Shown here: positions 1 to 14,702 of the stretch, piece after piece | Layout: every line of letters starts with the position of its first letter | Position numbering within the stretch: position 1 is the first letter of the stretch | DNA from: Glandiceps talaboti | Taxonomy: Eukaryota; Hemichordata; Enteropneusta; Spengelidae | Direction of reading: 5' to 3' | NCBI RefSeq assembly: GCF_964340395.1 | Contig: NC_135565.1 | Location: 14,419,709 to 14,481,708 of the forward strand | Length of the DNA stretch: 62,000 nt | The notes under the pieces: model-generated | What the model was told of the DNA's origin: nothing | Seen by the model: the letters and a program-made list of their open reading frames with translations, nothing else | Databases searched by the model: none | Program-made: the position numbers and the translations under genes

Positions 1-4
1 ACAC

Positions 5-2532
<2,528 letters not shown>

Positions 2533-4065
2533 GAAGCAGAAAAGGTGGTAGACAGTGAAAGCGATAGAGAATGGTACAGAGGGAGAAATTAAATAGATAT
2601 TCGGAGACAGAGACACAGATGGATGCAAACTAAGAAGTGGCAGGGGAACAGAGAGAGTAGTGTACAAAACCCTAGGTAAATTGAGCTTCTTTTCAAAACG
2701 TACTTTAATCCATACAGTCTATGAATTAACACTGAAAACGTCTACTGTAATATAGATGAATCGTCAACATCATGTAATGAGCACAGTTATCAAGAGAGTA
2801 TTTTAAGTAAATTGCGTAAAATACAAATACATCGTGTTGTACATGTAGACAATGATAGTATTACATTCGTGTTTCAGCATATATATAATTGAAATAATAG
2901 TACTCTACCGTGAATAGGCCAACCGATCGTGAATTCATCAAAGCCAGGCGTCATATCTTTAAAATGTGTTAGGTCTGTCAAGAGCTTATAACATTAGTTG
3001 ACCAAAAACGTCTTTACACACACGATTAAGAAAGGGGCTAGCTGGTGATGACAATACCTCGACATTTCGTTGGATAACAAAGCGGCACGTTTTCTAGACT
3101 ACAAAGCACCCCGACGTAGCTTCTTGACAGTGTTGGTAAATGTGGCACTGCAGTATGATGAACTTACGTGTGCTTTCAGACCTTTCAAAGTTCCATAAAT
3201 AGATTATTCATATATTCGCTAATGTTATCAGCATTGACAGACGGTATATATCTCTAGAAATCGAATTGGCTTCATCTTGCAGGACAATCCGTTCTTATGG
3301 CAAATGGGGGGGGGGGGTTACCTCAATTTGGGACTCAAAGAGGGGGGGTCATCATTTTTACAAAGTGAATAAAGGGGGGTCATTCTATTTTCAACAATTA
3401 AACGAAATCATGAGCCACGCTGCTGTACTTAAATTTCCATACATTTCTTAAACAACAAATGTATGTGCATAAAATAAACCATAAACAATAAATTGCTATA
3501 CATGTACATTCAAATATAATGTAAATTCTTTGTCTCTTGATACATCCCATGCATATGACATGGAGTCACAACACTGCACTAGGCCACCTTTAAGCAACAG
3601 TTTTGTTAGAAATGACTTCTCAATACTGCAGGCCAAGAGTTGCATTGTGTCATCTTGTGTTATAAAATCTTGCATGACTGTGTAGCTGTACACGTAACAC
3701 ATAAGAAATGAAAAACCTTAAAATTTAATGGATGGTTTCAGGAAACCTCTCAAAGGTGTCCTAAGTCAGGACGGTTTCAGGACGGGTTCAGGACGCGTTT
3801 GCGTCTACACGGGCTTCAAACTATCCTGAATCCTACCTCAGGTAGGATTGTTAGACGGAGCTACTGTGACTGAAAGTGCCTGACCTGGCCTGAGTCTCGA
3901 TCTATAGCTAGATATTGGATATTAAACGCCCATGTATATAGATTAAATCTAGTTCCTATACATGTTTGTATGTACGCGTTACGATTACTACGATCATCTC
4001 CGTTAGAAGTCCCAAATTTATTTAGATGTGAGATCAATAGTTCAATTTACGATAAAAACTAAATT
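2533..4065. other. Non-coding stretch with G-rich dispersed-repeat patch
   Basis: No gene is supported. Around 3300-3385 three G runs of 6 to 13 bases occur in sequence reading like a dispersed repeat, with TCATNNTTTTTNAAAGTGAATAAAGGGGGG-like spacing. At 3730-3800 the short unit TCAGGACGG recurs. Confidence 0.55.
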
Positions 4066-4069
4066 CTTG

Positions 4070-4420
4070 TAGTGTGGGGTAGGTGGGGGTGGGGGAGGTC
4101 TCATCCTACATGTATGAAGACGCTTTTACTTTTATAATGAAATCGGTTTTGTACCCCAATACAAACATTTCTAAAAATGTCAAATTGAAAAATGGAAAGA
4201 ATTGTTGTTATACATGTTGTAAATGCATGGCACGTACTTTAGTGTCAATAAAAGAGCTATTTTTGCCTCACTACATACTGGCTTTGTATTAGAACTACAT
4301 AGTAGTACATACTGATTTGAAATTGATTGTGCTGTGTCCAACAATTATAATTTTGACCAATTTAGTTAGAAGGGGGAGAAGGAAGGGGGTCTGGGGCCTT
4401 ACTAAATGAATTTAGTCTTT
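4070..4420. repeat. Dispersed repeat, copy A (second copy near 35860-36520)
   Basis: The G-rich head (GTGGGGTAGG), a middle containing AATGTCAAATTGA and TAAATGCATG, and a tail containing CACTACATAC, GCTTTGTATT, ACAATTATAA and GGGTCTGGGGCCT all recur in the same order at 35860-36520. Overall identity looks about 70 percent by eye, so both copies are old. No coding potential is evident. The family is not recognised. Confidence 0.75.
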
Positions 4421-5680
4421 TAACTACTGAGCCCCTAATGTGTTGATATATCATACATATACAAACTACTGAACTGTTACTTGTTACTTGTGTTTCACTT
4501 ATTCTCTTATACCACCATCACCAAGTTTAATACATGTTACCAAGTTACATATATAACTCCCTTTTGTCTTGCTATTGTTTTACGCCACAAACTACCAAGA
4601 ATGAAATATATTCCAAGGTGAACACAATATTACTCAGGATTCTCGGAGAATATATTATGTGAATGGCTGATAAAAAAGTTATAAATACAGACTTGTTTGA
4701 TGATGATCTCACTGGTGATATGATCTTTGAAGGAGAAGCATATGATCTCCCGGTAGATTCTCATTCCATGGCTTGAATTTTTCTCGGCAGATCTACTTTG
4801 AGAGTCCGTGTCTCACAAGTATACCCAGGTATCGCATAAATCCCTGGATATTGCAAGATAGTGCATTAGCCATATTGTCGAGGCAAGGGTGACGTTTTTG
4901 TCAACATTGTGGACTGATCACTGACAGTCAACATTGTGAAGAGCAGGGAAATGTGATATTAACGTGTACCTTTTGTACTAAAAAAATCTAAATTCAGATA
5001 GGGGGACACCAACAGAAATCAAAGCAGCATGATATATGAGTACATGTTAATGGTCCCCAGCTGTGTGCGTACAGTGATGTCCATAATCTGTGCTAGTATA
5101 TTAGTTGATGCACTGCTGCAGATGGTTCTTGATAACCTTTACATTACCTAGACAAGGATGTGAGAACAATATCTCATACTCATTATGTGCCTTTTTCTTT
5201 AATCATTAAATATGCATAATTATGAATACCCCATCAATGTTACATGCGTTTCCTCCACCCTTAGGATTTAATCAAAGTATAGATACTGTAATCATATTGA
5301 TATTATCTTTAGGATGCAGTCATCCATTTTATTATTCATCAAATGATATAACTACTACCTTAATTCAAAAATGCCGCACTGTCCTAGCAGACATGTTTTA
5401 TTTAAACAGGGCAATCTGCCTTTCTTGTGAAGCAAACTAACGTACTGAAGCAAATATTGTGTGTGTTTGGTTGGTACATGTCAAGGGAGGCTAAGTAATG
5501 ACAGTCGGGACATTGAGTACATCTGACAAAGTGCAATTATATGTATATTAATAAGGTTCGTGATATTTGGCTGATTCGTGATTAGATATAACTATTTTTA
5601 CACACATGAGATAAAAAGAGAGATTTCTTTACTGACAGAGTTTGTAATCAAACGTGAGAAGTATGCTTCAATCAGCGTAT
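4421..5680. other. Non-coding stretch, nothing recognised
   Basis: AT-rich, with no open frame of interest and no clear repeat. Confidence 0.55.
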
Positions 5681-5682
5681 AA

Positions 5683-5880
5683 TAACTGATCTGCTATCAA
5701 CGGCAATTGGCACGGTTTCAGTAAAAAAAATACTGTATTTATATCTTATCTGCTGCTAACAACAATTAACACAGTTTCAATTGACCATACTGTGTGATAT
5801 CTTATTTACTGCCGACAATAATTATAAGCACAGTTTCATTGCACCATACTGTATACTAACTTATCTGCTGTCATGTAAAA
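5683..5880. repeat. Minisatellite, about 58-62-base unit, three-plus copies
   Basis: The pattern CTTATCTGCTG...CAA...TTNNCACAGTTTCA...ATACTGT repeats three times in tandem from about 5683 and stops after the start of a fourth copy near 5865. Copies are diverged, with differences in every unit. Confidence 0.8.
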
Positions 5881-6363
5881 CGTGCATTGTTAGTGCAACT
5901 CCACACTTACAAACAGAGTCACGTCATTTACAAACGAACGATTGGCGACAGTTGACAGAATATACAGAAATGATGATCAATGCCAGACGATTTCTTTATT
6001 TGACAGTAACTGTACTATTTTTATTTAGAAACAACATTTAAATTTTACTGGCTTTTCTCCCAAGGCTGTTCTGAAAATTCAATTTGCTACGTATTTTACC
6101 TGAAACCAAAATTGATTTTTCATAATGAAATAATCAATTTATTCCAGGCATATGTTGGAATATACGTCAATTCATGCCGTCCCAGATTTACAGATTGGTG
6201 AATCGTTTGCTCATCATATAAAGACTGTCATTTACTGTCTGGTTTGACGAATCTACTAATCTCATTAAGCAATGGAAGGAGAACGTTATATGATAAGGAT
6301 GTTAAGCAAATACATTCCTACTTCAAAAAGTATACAAAAGCGTTTAATCAAATTGAACACGAC

Positions 6364-6365
<2 letters not shown>
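5881..6365. other. Non-coding stretch, nothing recognised
   Basis: No coherent coding frame or repeat is seen before the microsatellite that follows. Confidence 0.5.
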
Positions 6366-6394
<29 letters not shown>

Positions 6395-6445
6395 CATACA
6401 TACATACATACATACATACATACATACATACATACAAGTGAGGGT

Positions 6446-6520
<75 letters not shown>
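6366..6520. repeat. (ATAC)n then (TA)n microsatellite
   Basis: A tetranucleotide tract to about 6436 is followed by a short GTGAGGGTAGA spacer and then a (TA)n tract to about 6518. All overlapping open frames are low complexity. Confidence 0.98.
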
Positions 6521-6521
<1 letters not shown>

Positions 6522-8225
6522 GCGTGTGTGTCTGTGTGCAACTACGTACGTGTGCATTTATAATGCATGCAAATGTATAGAGTATGAAGAAATTAAATCA
6601 AAATCAAATTTATAATAACGCCCACTACAATTTGTGAATGTCAGAGGTATAACGATAGTGCCAGTGTAAGTGCTGAGCGTACCGTTTCCATCTTGGCAAA
6701 GTACATGGTGCTGCCGACCACAAACGATTCATTTACTTGTCTGTCTCTGCCACCGGCATTATAAATATATATAATGCATATATATATGCATATATATATG
6801 CACTCCCTGCATCTATTTTCAATAATGATAATAATAGTATTGCGCAATTTATATGCATTCGTTTTTGCGATGTTTAGTAACAATCTTGTACCATCGTTAA
6901 TTTACTATCAAGGTAAAGTAATCATTGCATGTACAAAACGTTATTCCTGAAATCATGTCGACCGTATGTAAATATAATTTTGAAGGAATCGTATTATTTG
7001 TGTCACACGAAAGGTTTCCACCTCGATATCCCCATTAGCCTGGCATATTTCTTAACATTTAATATCCAACGGTCTGATTCAAATAAAGTTAATATCAGAA
7101 TACATGCGAATGTAAATTTACGAAAAGTAAATTCCCTTGTTTGGTACTGTATCAATAACACCGTCATATATCGAATGTTGAATACATGCTCACAATCCAG
7201 GGTTTCCCCGTAAAATAAACACACTACATATTATATCAAAACAGCATTTCAGATGAATCGTTGCACAAGAATATTTCTTTCTTAAGGTATCGAGCATTCT
7301 ACATTTGGGGCATTGCGCTGTGCAAGTCCTGATAGACATTCACATGTTACACAGAAAAAAATTACGAATGGAATTAGTCCTCAAGAACTATTCTTTCGTA
7401 ACAGTGCATGTTCATATACAGAGGCAGTAATAACACGACTTCCTCGTCATAAACGTGCTGTCTGACAATGATATTTTGATTGGAAAAGTTACTCAATGAG
7501 ATTATGATTAAAGCCTTAATCCGATATATCAACATCGAGACTGCGAATCGCAGATTTATAACCACATATCGTCACCAAGCAATAACACAAACATTGCACT
7601 TGATGAAACGAACATAACTATAAGCCTATTCAGGATAAATACAATTAAGGTTATACAACTAATTCTCGCCCTAACAAATAGAATATCCACCTATAGGAAG
7701 TCATAGAAATGACTCCGTCTTAACTTTCGATAGACAAGATGGCAGATTGCTAATGAAAATGACTAGCGTTCATTAAATAGCTATGTGATTGTAATTAAGT
7801 ATAGGATAGCAATTCTAAAAAAAAAGTAATGGTTTGGTTATTTAAGAACGCAATGTCAAGACACAAAGCATGACACTTTACATGCACAGTATTATTCCCT
7901 AATAGCCATTTCTTTTGTAAGGGGATTTTGTCACTAGGAGTTGATGGTCGAGTGCCAGGGGGTGGTGTCAAAGTCATTAGGTGACGAGTATGTTATGGAT
8001 GTTGGAAGAAGATATTGGGGAATAATATAACTAAACCTCTAGCATAATTGATGAAAATAATGGCGATTTAGACTGTTTTGACTCATATCAAGTTAAAAGC
8101 ACCGGAAAACCAGTGACCAGGCTATATACCATATATTTACCATTCAAAGACAATAACTTAGCATGTGCATGGTATAATAGTTATTTTTTAAAAAATAAAC
8201 TCATAGTGGACAATATCGACCTACA
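6521..8225. other. Non-coding stretch, nothing recognised
   Basis: Short frames up to about 94 codons lack any recognisable domain. A small self-complementary AT block (ATATGCATATATAT) lies at 6770-6800. Confidence 0.55.
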
Positions 8226-8336
8226 CGTCTGTCTGTCTGTCTGCCTGTCTGTCTGTCTGTCTGTCTGTACGTACGTACGTATGTATGTATGTATGTATGT
8301 ATGTATGTATGTATGTATGTATGTATGTATGTATGT

Positions 8337-8376
<40 letters not shown>

Positions 8377-8518
8377 ATGTATGTATGTATATATGTATGT
8401 GTGTGTATGTCACTTCTTGTGTACACGGCTTGATAAAGAAATAAAAAAAATATGTATGTGTGTAGGTAGGTAGGTAGATAGGTAGGTAGGTAGGTATGCA
8501 TGTATGTATGTATGTATG
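8226..8518. repeat. Compound tetranucleotide microsatellite (CTGT/GTAC/GTAT/GT/TAGG)
   Basis: Successive tracts of CTGT, GTAC, GTAT, GT, GTAT and, after a 50-base break, TAGG and ATGT. Frames through it are artefacts. Confidence 0.97.
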
Positions 8519-9996
8519 TTTACCACCACTTCCATCACCACCAAAAAGCGAATAATTCTGGTAGCGAGATTCGGGCTAGGAAATTTACTTCAATGGACTA
8601 TTAAATGAGTAATAAACAGGCTGCATTTATGCGATAGATGGTGACAGTATTTAAAGATATCAATTTTCTTTTTTTGTATTTCTAATCAAATAAAATCAAT
8701 TTTTGAAAACAGGTCAAACACGTTAGTCGACTAACTTCACCCAATTATCCAAATTCTAAGTATTGTAATGTTTTATCAAATATTATTTGAACGTTGACCT
8801 GATCATGGATATTAAGCTATATATGTATATATAAGTATCGTAGATCAATACAATTAGTCCAACATTCAAAGAAAACTGAAAACATGAAAATACTTACTCA
8901 TAATGCGGTCGAGAACGTGAAGTTCTTTCAACCTTGGGTTGACATTGCTTCGTCTCCAGTGTTATCTGGATACTACCAGCGTTGCCATATCAACACGAGA
9001 AACAATCATCACCATTCAATCATTCATTTATTCATTCATTCATTGGATCGATCTATTTCAAGTACAAATAACTCTATCCGTTGCGGGCGCTATCGAAATA
9101 TTTAAACGGTAATTCTAAGTTATAGCTTTGTCCTCGAAGAGGGCGTACGTACAATCGAAGATCACATTGATTCAATATGCTATGAGCATGGGTCTCATCT
9201 TAACCCATTCTCGAAAGCCAGAGCTATTATTTCTAAAATAATGTGGGAGGCTCGTTAAGAACGTTGCCGTAAAACAGGCCGTGGTTTGCGACGATGATCT
9301 TAACCTTGCTGGGTTATTCTTTGGAGTAAACTCCAATTACTATGAATTAGAAGCAATTCCTAACCATGTAGCAGGCTGTGTAGGATATAAAATCATGATG
9401 GCGTAACTATTACAATTAACTTGGTGACAGAATGGTTGCACTATATAATGACACCACCCATTATTAAACTGGTTCTACAAAACTCACAAGTACAGAGTCA
9501 CACAAAATACTATGATTTTGGATAGTATACGTTAATTTGTTGGTGCTATAATATAACGGTTAAACGTGAAATTAGTCATATTTGTTTACAAATAGTTGTT
9601 TGTTTATTTATTGTTTACTTTCTTTACAAATTTCGTGTTTTATTTGTTTACTTTTGTTTTGGCTCTTTAAAAATATATTTTCCCTTCAAGGTGCCATGTA
9701 CTTAAAGTGATGATTTGAAAATCTGGTGTGTTGTTTATATCAAAAATATAAGAAACTGGAAAGTTGAATGAACCACTCAGCTCTCGCGTCTTCTCACAAT
9801 CACTGTTACCGGTCTCGTTAACGAGACTTGTTCTTGCCCTCGTTCTCTTTTGTTTGTGGTTAATTGAATCTGTATTGATGTCATTAGAAATTTACTATAT
9901 GTTGCATTTAATTTACAATGTATCAGTGTAAACGAAGCAAATATTAATATACGAGTTCACTTCGGGCCCCTGGGGTCATAGGTCACGCAGCTGTAC
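8519..9996. other. Upstream region of the TRIM-NHL gene, no other gene seen
   Basis: AT-rich, with a short (CATT)n run near 9020-9045. It should include the promoter and 5' untranslated region of the TRIM-NHL gene, but I could not place a transcription start or a 5' intron. Confidence 0.5.
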
Positions 9997-10080
9997 ATGT
10001 ATATCAACAATGGCGACTGCGAAAACACTCGTTTTGGACGGGTCCGACGACAATTTCTTACTCTGTACAATATGTTGTGA
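9997..10080 (+). promoter_or_regulatory. Overlapping upstream ORF at the TRIM-NHL start
   Basis: An ATG at 9997 opens a 27-codon frame that overlaps the TRIM start in a different frame and ends at TGA 10078-10080. If the transcript includes it, it could lower initiation at the main ATG. Translation of this frame is inference only. Confidence 0.4.
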
Positions 10081-12220
10081 GAGTTACAAGAATGCTAAAT
10101 GTCTGCCATGTCTACATAACTTTTGTGAGCCCTGCCTGGATAAGCTGGTGACTGAAAATTGTATAACTTGTCCAATTTGTCGTCGATCGTTTCCAGTGCC
10201 ACATGATGGCGTGGCAGCCATTGATAGCAACGTCTTCGTGAACGAGTTAGTCGATCTGAATAAGAAGGTTGTCGGTCGTCCTACAGAGAGAGGTAACTGT
10301 GAAGCATGCGAACAAGAACGTCCTGTAGTCTATTGCGTTGAATGTGAAGTTGCGATTTGCCACAACTGTGTGAAAGCACATAAACTTTTCAAAGGTTTTA
10401 CAAATGAGTCGCATAATCTTATGAGCATGGATGAATACAATGTTGCAAAGTTCGATGACCCCATGTCTGTACGCCCACGGATGTACTGTAAACGACACCG
10501 GAACTACGAGGTCGAATTCTACTGCAAGACGTGTGATGCTGTGGCCTGCCTGAGATGTACTTTGTTGGGTCATCCAAGCCCAAGACATGAATGCAAGGTT
10601 GTGAAATATGCAGCAATTGAATACGTGGATTACATTGATAGCATGCTCGACAGACTGAAATTGAAGGTAACAGAAGCAAAGGAGAGTACATTGGCACTAG
10701 AAGAAGTGTCAGATTCACTTGATAAGTGTTATCAGAAGGAACAGAAGAGAATTAAAGAACATGTTGATGTAACAATTGACCAAGTAACTCGAATGATACA
10801 AGAAAATGGTGGAAAGTTACTGCGAGAGTTGAGAGATGAATATAATACAAAGAAAACTACTTTGAATGGTCAATTGAAAGAGCTTGATTGCAGTGACAGT
10901 GACCTTTCACACACAATTGGGTATGTTGAGAATTTGGTGCGTTATGCTGCACCTGCTGAAATGATGCTTACAAAGAAAGGAGTGTCTGCTCAGATGGAAG
11001 AACTTCTGAAATTACAGACAAGGACAGATCCCATAGAGAATGACTACATGGAGTTCCAACCATGTGATGACTTCTGTAAAGAAAAGAATCTAGGAGTGGT
11101 GATTACAACAGGCAAAGTGACTACTTCCCCAGACTATGTTAGAGTCGGTGAGGATATCGTCGTTACAATAGAAACTGGGACAAGTCAAAACAAAATGGCT
11201 GCTGGGAGTCTGCAGGTGGATTCTGTAATGAAAACACCAGATAATATCACAGAGAATGTTGAAGTAAATGATAACAAAGATGGAACATTGACTGTAAAAA
11301 CATGTACTGAGGTGGAAGGTGAACATGAACTCTCAATATCAGTACGTAACAAACCAGTGAAGGGCTCTCCAGTTACAGTTAATGTCATTCCAACGAAAAG
11401 ACTGCTGCGTCAGTTTGGGGATTCAGGGGCTGGTCAGCTGACTAATCCATGTGGGGTTACAGCATGTCTACATAAGAAAGTTCTAGTTACTGAACGCTAT
11501 GGTAATGGTAATACATTTTGTAAGTTACAATTATACAATTGTGATGGAAAACATTTTGATATTTTTCACTTTGATAGATTTCAATATCCTGTAAAAGCCT
11601 ATGACTCTGCCATATTACCTGATGGCACTATGTTTATTACAGACTCTGGCAATAGTCAGGTAATCACTTGTGATAGAAATGGCAAATTCATTAGATGCTT
11701 TGGTCAGGGATACTTACAGTGTCCTGTCGGCATAGGAATTAATCCTATCAATGGCTTGGTTTATGTTGCAGATTTCAGTGCAGAGTGTATGCAAATCTAT
11801 AACCAAGCTGGTGCCTATGTGAATTCCTTCAAATCTTGTGAGAGTGATTGTTTAGTTTCTCCAGAATTTCTAGATTTTGATAACAAAGGCAATGTCTATG
11901 TATCTGATCAAGATCATAACAAAATACAAGTGTTTGATGCCAGTGGTCACTTCCTATATTCATTTGGATCTTGCGGTAATGGGAAGGATCACTTGAAATC
12001 CCCAATGGGGGTGTGTCTTGACAAGCATGGCTATGTTTATGTAGCTGATAATGGCAATTGCAGGATCTTGAAGTTTGAATCAAATGGTACCTTTGTTGGT
12101 CGTGTTGATAGTGGTGGCCTCAGCAATCCACTAGGGATCTGCATCATGGATGATGACCCATTTGGAAAGGTCATTGTAGCTGATAATGGCCATAGTTGCA
12201 TCAAAATGTTTGCACAATAA
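10010..12220 (+). CDS. TRIM-NHL E3 ubiquitin ligase (RING, two B-boxes, coiled coil, filamin, NHL)
   Basis: A 736-residue protein in one uninterrupted reading frame. The RING finger is complete: C19-x2-C22, C34-x-H36, C39-x2-C42, C54-x2-C57. B-box 1 runs about 97-135 and B-box 2 about 160-193 with the expected Cys/His ligands. A coiled coil follows (about 200-330), then a filamin-type immunoglobulin domain (about 365-465) and NHL repeats forming a beta-propeller to the end (about 468-736, with VYVADFS, VYVSDQD and VYVADNG repeats). This is the C-VII TRIM layout of TRIM2/3/71 and relatives. RING TRIMs transfer ubiquitin, and NHL propellers bind protein or RNA targets. The start ATG has an A at -3 and G at +4. 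Exact orthology is uncertain because such genes are often expanded in marine invertebrates; the substrate is unknown. The coding region has no intron. Confidence 0.96.
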   Translation: MATAKTLVLDGSDDNFLLCTICCESYKNAKCLPCLHNFCEPCLDKLVTENCITCPICRRSFPVPHDGVAAIDSNVFVNELVDLNKKVVGRPTERGNCEACEQERPVVYCVECEVAICHNCVKAHKLFKGFTNESHNLMSMDEYNVAKFDDPMSVRPRMYCKRHRNYEVEFYCKTCDAVACLRCTLLGHPSPRHECKVVKYAAIEYVDYIDSMLDRLKLKVTEAKESTLALEEVSDSLDKCYQKEQKRIKEHVDVTIDQVTRMIQENGGKLLRELRDEYNTKKTTLNGQLKELDCSDSDLSHTIGYVENLVRYAAPAEMMLTKKGVSAQMEELLKLQTRTDPIENDYMEFQPCDDFCKEKNLGVVITTGKVTTSPDYVRVGEDIVVTIETGTSQNKMAAGSLQVDSVMKTPDNITENVEVNDNKDGTLTVKTCTEVEGEHELSISVRNKPVKGSPVTVNVIPTKRLLRQFGDSGAGQLTNPCGVTACLHKKVLVTERYGNGNTFCKLQLYNCDGKHFDIFHFDRFQYPVKAYDSAILPDGTMFITDSGNSQVITCDRNGKFIRCFGQGYLQCPVGIGINPINGLVYVADFSAECMQIYNQAGAYVNSFKSCESDCLVSPEFLDFDNKGNVYVSDQDHNKIQVFDASGHFLYSFGSCGNGKDHLKSPMGVCLDKHGYVYVADNGNCRILKFESNGTFVGRVDSGGLSNPLGICIMDDDPFGKVIVADNGHSCIKMFAQ

Positions 12221-12748
12221 ATGTCTTGGACAACAGAAAAATTATGGAAAAGGTCTCTGTACTTTATCCCATGGTATAATTGATTGTCAAGACATAGATC
12301 CCTACAACATGCATTCAAATTTGTAAGTGGTAACTGTGTACTACGAACACTATATATGAATCATCATGTATAATGATCATATTTGTATCCATAGTCACTG
12401 TTGTATGCGCAGAGAATCTTGTCTCTTATGCTTCAGTAGAAACAATATCTTAATGGGGTTAAATATAAACCTGCAATCAGGCCATTTAAAAAATTGCACC
12501 AATATTGTTTATGACTTTATGCTGCCATAAGTGCCACAGACGTAAAGAAATTTTGTCTTCAAGTTAAGTGTTGATTCTGATTTTTTATAACTTTATCGTA
12601 CCTCTGTATGTTTGTATGTAACTGTGCTTTGATTTCACTGTAATGTAGATCCCTTGATTTCACGCACTCTGTAACTGAAAGTCATGATCTGACTTTGAAT
12701 TTTTGTAACCTCCTTGCAAATGGGCCGGAGGCCTGGAAATGCAATAAA
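12221..12748 (+). other. 3' untranslated region of the TRIM-NHL gene with AATAAA at 12743-12748
   Basis: AATAAA lies about 520 bases after the stop in an AT-rich tail, the first good polyadenylation signal on this strand. The transcript end is inferred. Confidence 0.6.
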
Positions 12749-12777
12749 AACTATATATTCACTATATATTCGCCATA

Positions 12778-12898
12778 AGTGCCACAATATGTGCAACTAC
12801 ACATGTAAAACGACAAACCTTTAAGTCTTGTCAGACTATTTATCACGTAGACGTAGGTTTGTCGTTATACATGTGTATTGTCGCACATATTGTGGCGC
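12778..12898. repeat. Palindromic MITE-like element, about 43-base arms
   Basis: The left arm (12778-12820, beginning GTGCCACAATATGTGC) is the near-perfect reverse complement of 12855-12898, with a 34-base loop. The edge motif GCCATAAGTGCCACA also occurs at about 12524-12538. No coding capacity. Confidence 0.85.
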
Positions 12899-13850
12899 TT
12901 TTGACAGCAGTCTAAGTCTAAGTGCCAGTCGTGTAGAGTGCCCGCAACAACAAATTTGTTAGTCTATTTATCAAAATAGTAAGAAAGTAATGTAGTAACT
13001 TACATTCTATGTTATAAATATGATATTTATATTGAAAATACATTTTGTTCTGTATATTATATAGATACAATATGAAATTAAGCTTCTCCAAGATGCTAGG
13101 ATAATAATGTGTAGACATGGACTTAAGTACATTTCTGATTCACATGGCGCCCTCTGTCAGTGTCTTAAAAGAAACTTTTCTTGATGGTGCATCTAAATGG
13201 AATAATACCATAAGGAGAGATAGGTGTCTTGTATTGCACTTTTGTGCGTACAATGTAATAAATTTGCTATACTTGACCCAAGAGGAAATTGTGATGTAAT
13301 AAGAGAAATTTCAATAAATGAAATGTTTTAAAAGTCAGATATGTGGCTTATTTCATTGTCCTGTGAGATGCCTTGCACAAACATGAAGTACTGACTTTAA
13401 AGGAGTAAGAGTTCAGCTGATTAATTATGTACCATGTAATAACATTACACACACCTTGTAAAACTTTACATGATACTGTAGCTAGCATATCTCCAGAAAT
13501 AACAAAATACGTGTTTAAAGGATTTATGTCATATGTTATGTTATGTTATGTTATCACACAATGACAATTGACAAGTGGTCATTTTGCCTTTGACATAAAA
13601 TGTAACATTCAATTTCTGCAAATTATGACAATCATATGTTTCAGATTACCATTTTCAATAAATTAATAACCAAATTAACATGTACCTTTATTTAACATAA
13701 TTCCATGGCCATTGTGTTCAATGTACTGTTCTGCAATGGTCATTTTTATTGTGTCATGGTAGATATTTTGTATTTTAGGCCCAACAAAAAATTGCGTGGT
13801 ACTGATTACGTTCACTTTTAGAATAGGTGGTGTAGGTAGATTTTTTTCAT
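12899..13850. other. Non-coding stretch, nothing recognised
   Basis: AT-rich, with a short TGTTA pentamer run near 13535-13553. Open frames are short and featureless. Confidence 0.5.
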
Positions 13851-13852
13851 TC

Positions 13853-13853
<1 letters not shown>

Positions 13854-13946
<93 letters not shown>
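13854..13946. repeat. (TA)n microsatellite, left flank of a palindrome pair
   Basis: A pure TA tract of about 90 bases abutting the first palindrome arm. Confidence 0.98.
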
Positions 13947-14328
<382 letters not shown>

Positions 14329-14555
14329 AATAGAAGAACAGCTCTATATTGTCTCTGTTTCCGCAGCCACTATTTCTTGCGAGACTTCACATTTTCGCGA
14401 TTTTACTATTTTCGCGAATACATAACAAACAGTGTAGGATTGGTGTGAAAAACTATGATGGAGTCCGGTAGCCGAAACAAACTGTTTTTATTATACCTCA
14501 GCAAAAACTAAAGTGAACACCAAATCATTCATTCATTGCATGTTTAAGTTTGTCT

Positions 14556-14702
14556 TCATACATACATACATACATACATACATACATACATACATACACA
14601 CACACATATACATACATACATACATACATACACACACACACATATACATACATACATACATACATACATACATACATACATACATACATACATACATACA
14701 TT
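14556..14702. repeat. (CATA)n/(CA)n microsatellite
   Basis: A tetranucleotide CATA tract with two short CA interruptions. Confidence 0.98.

Noticed and set aside
10247-12318. Minus-strand frames over the TRIM-NHL gene
   Set aside because: Antisense shadows of a clear coding region.
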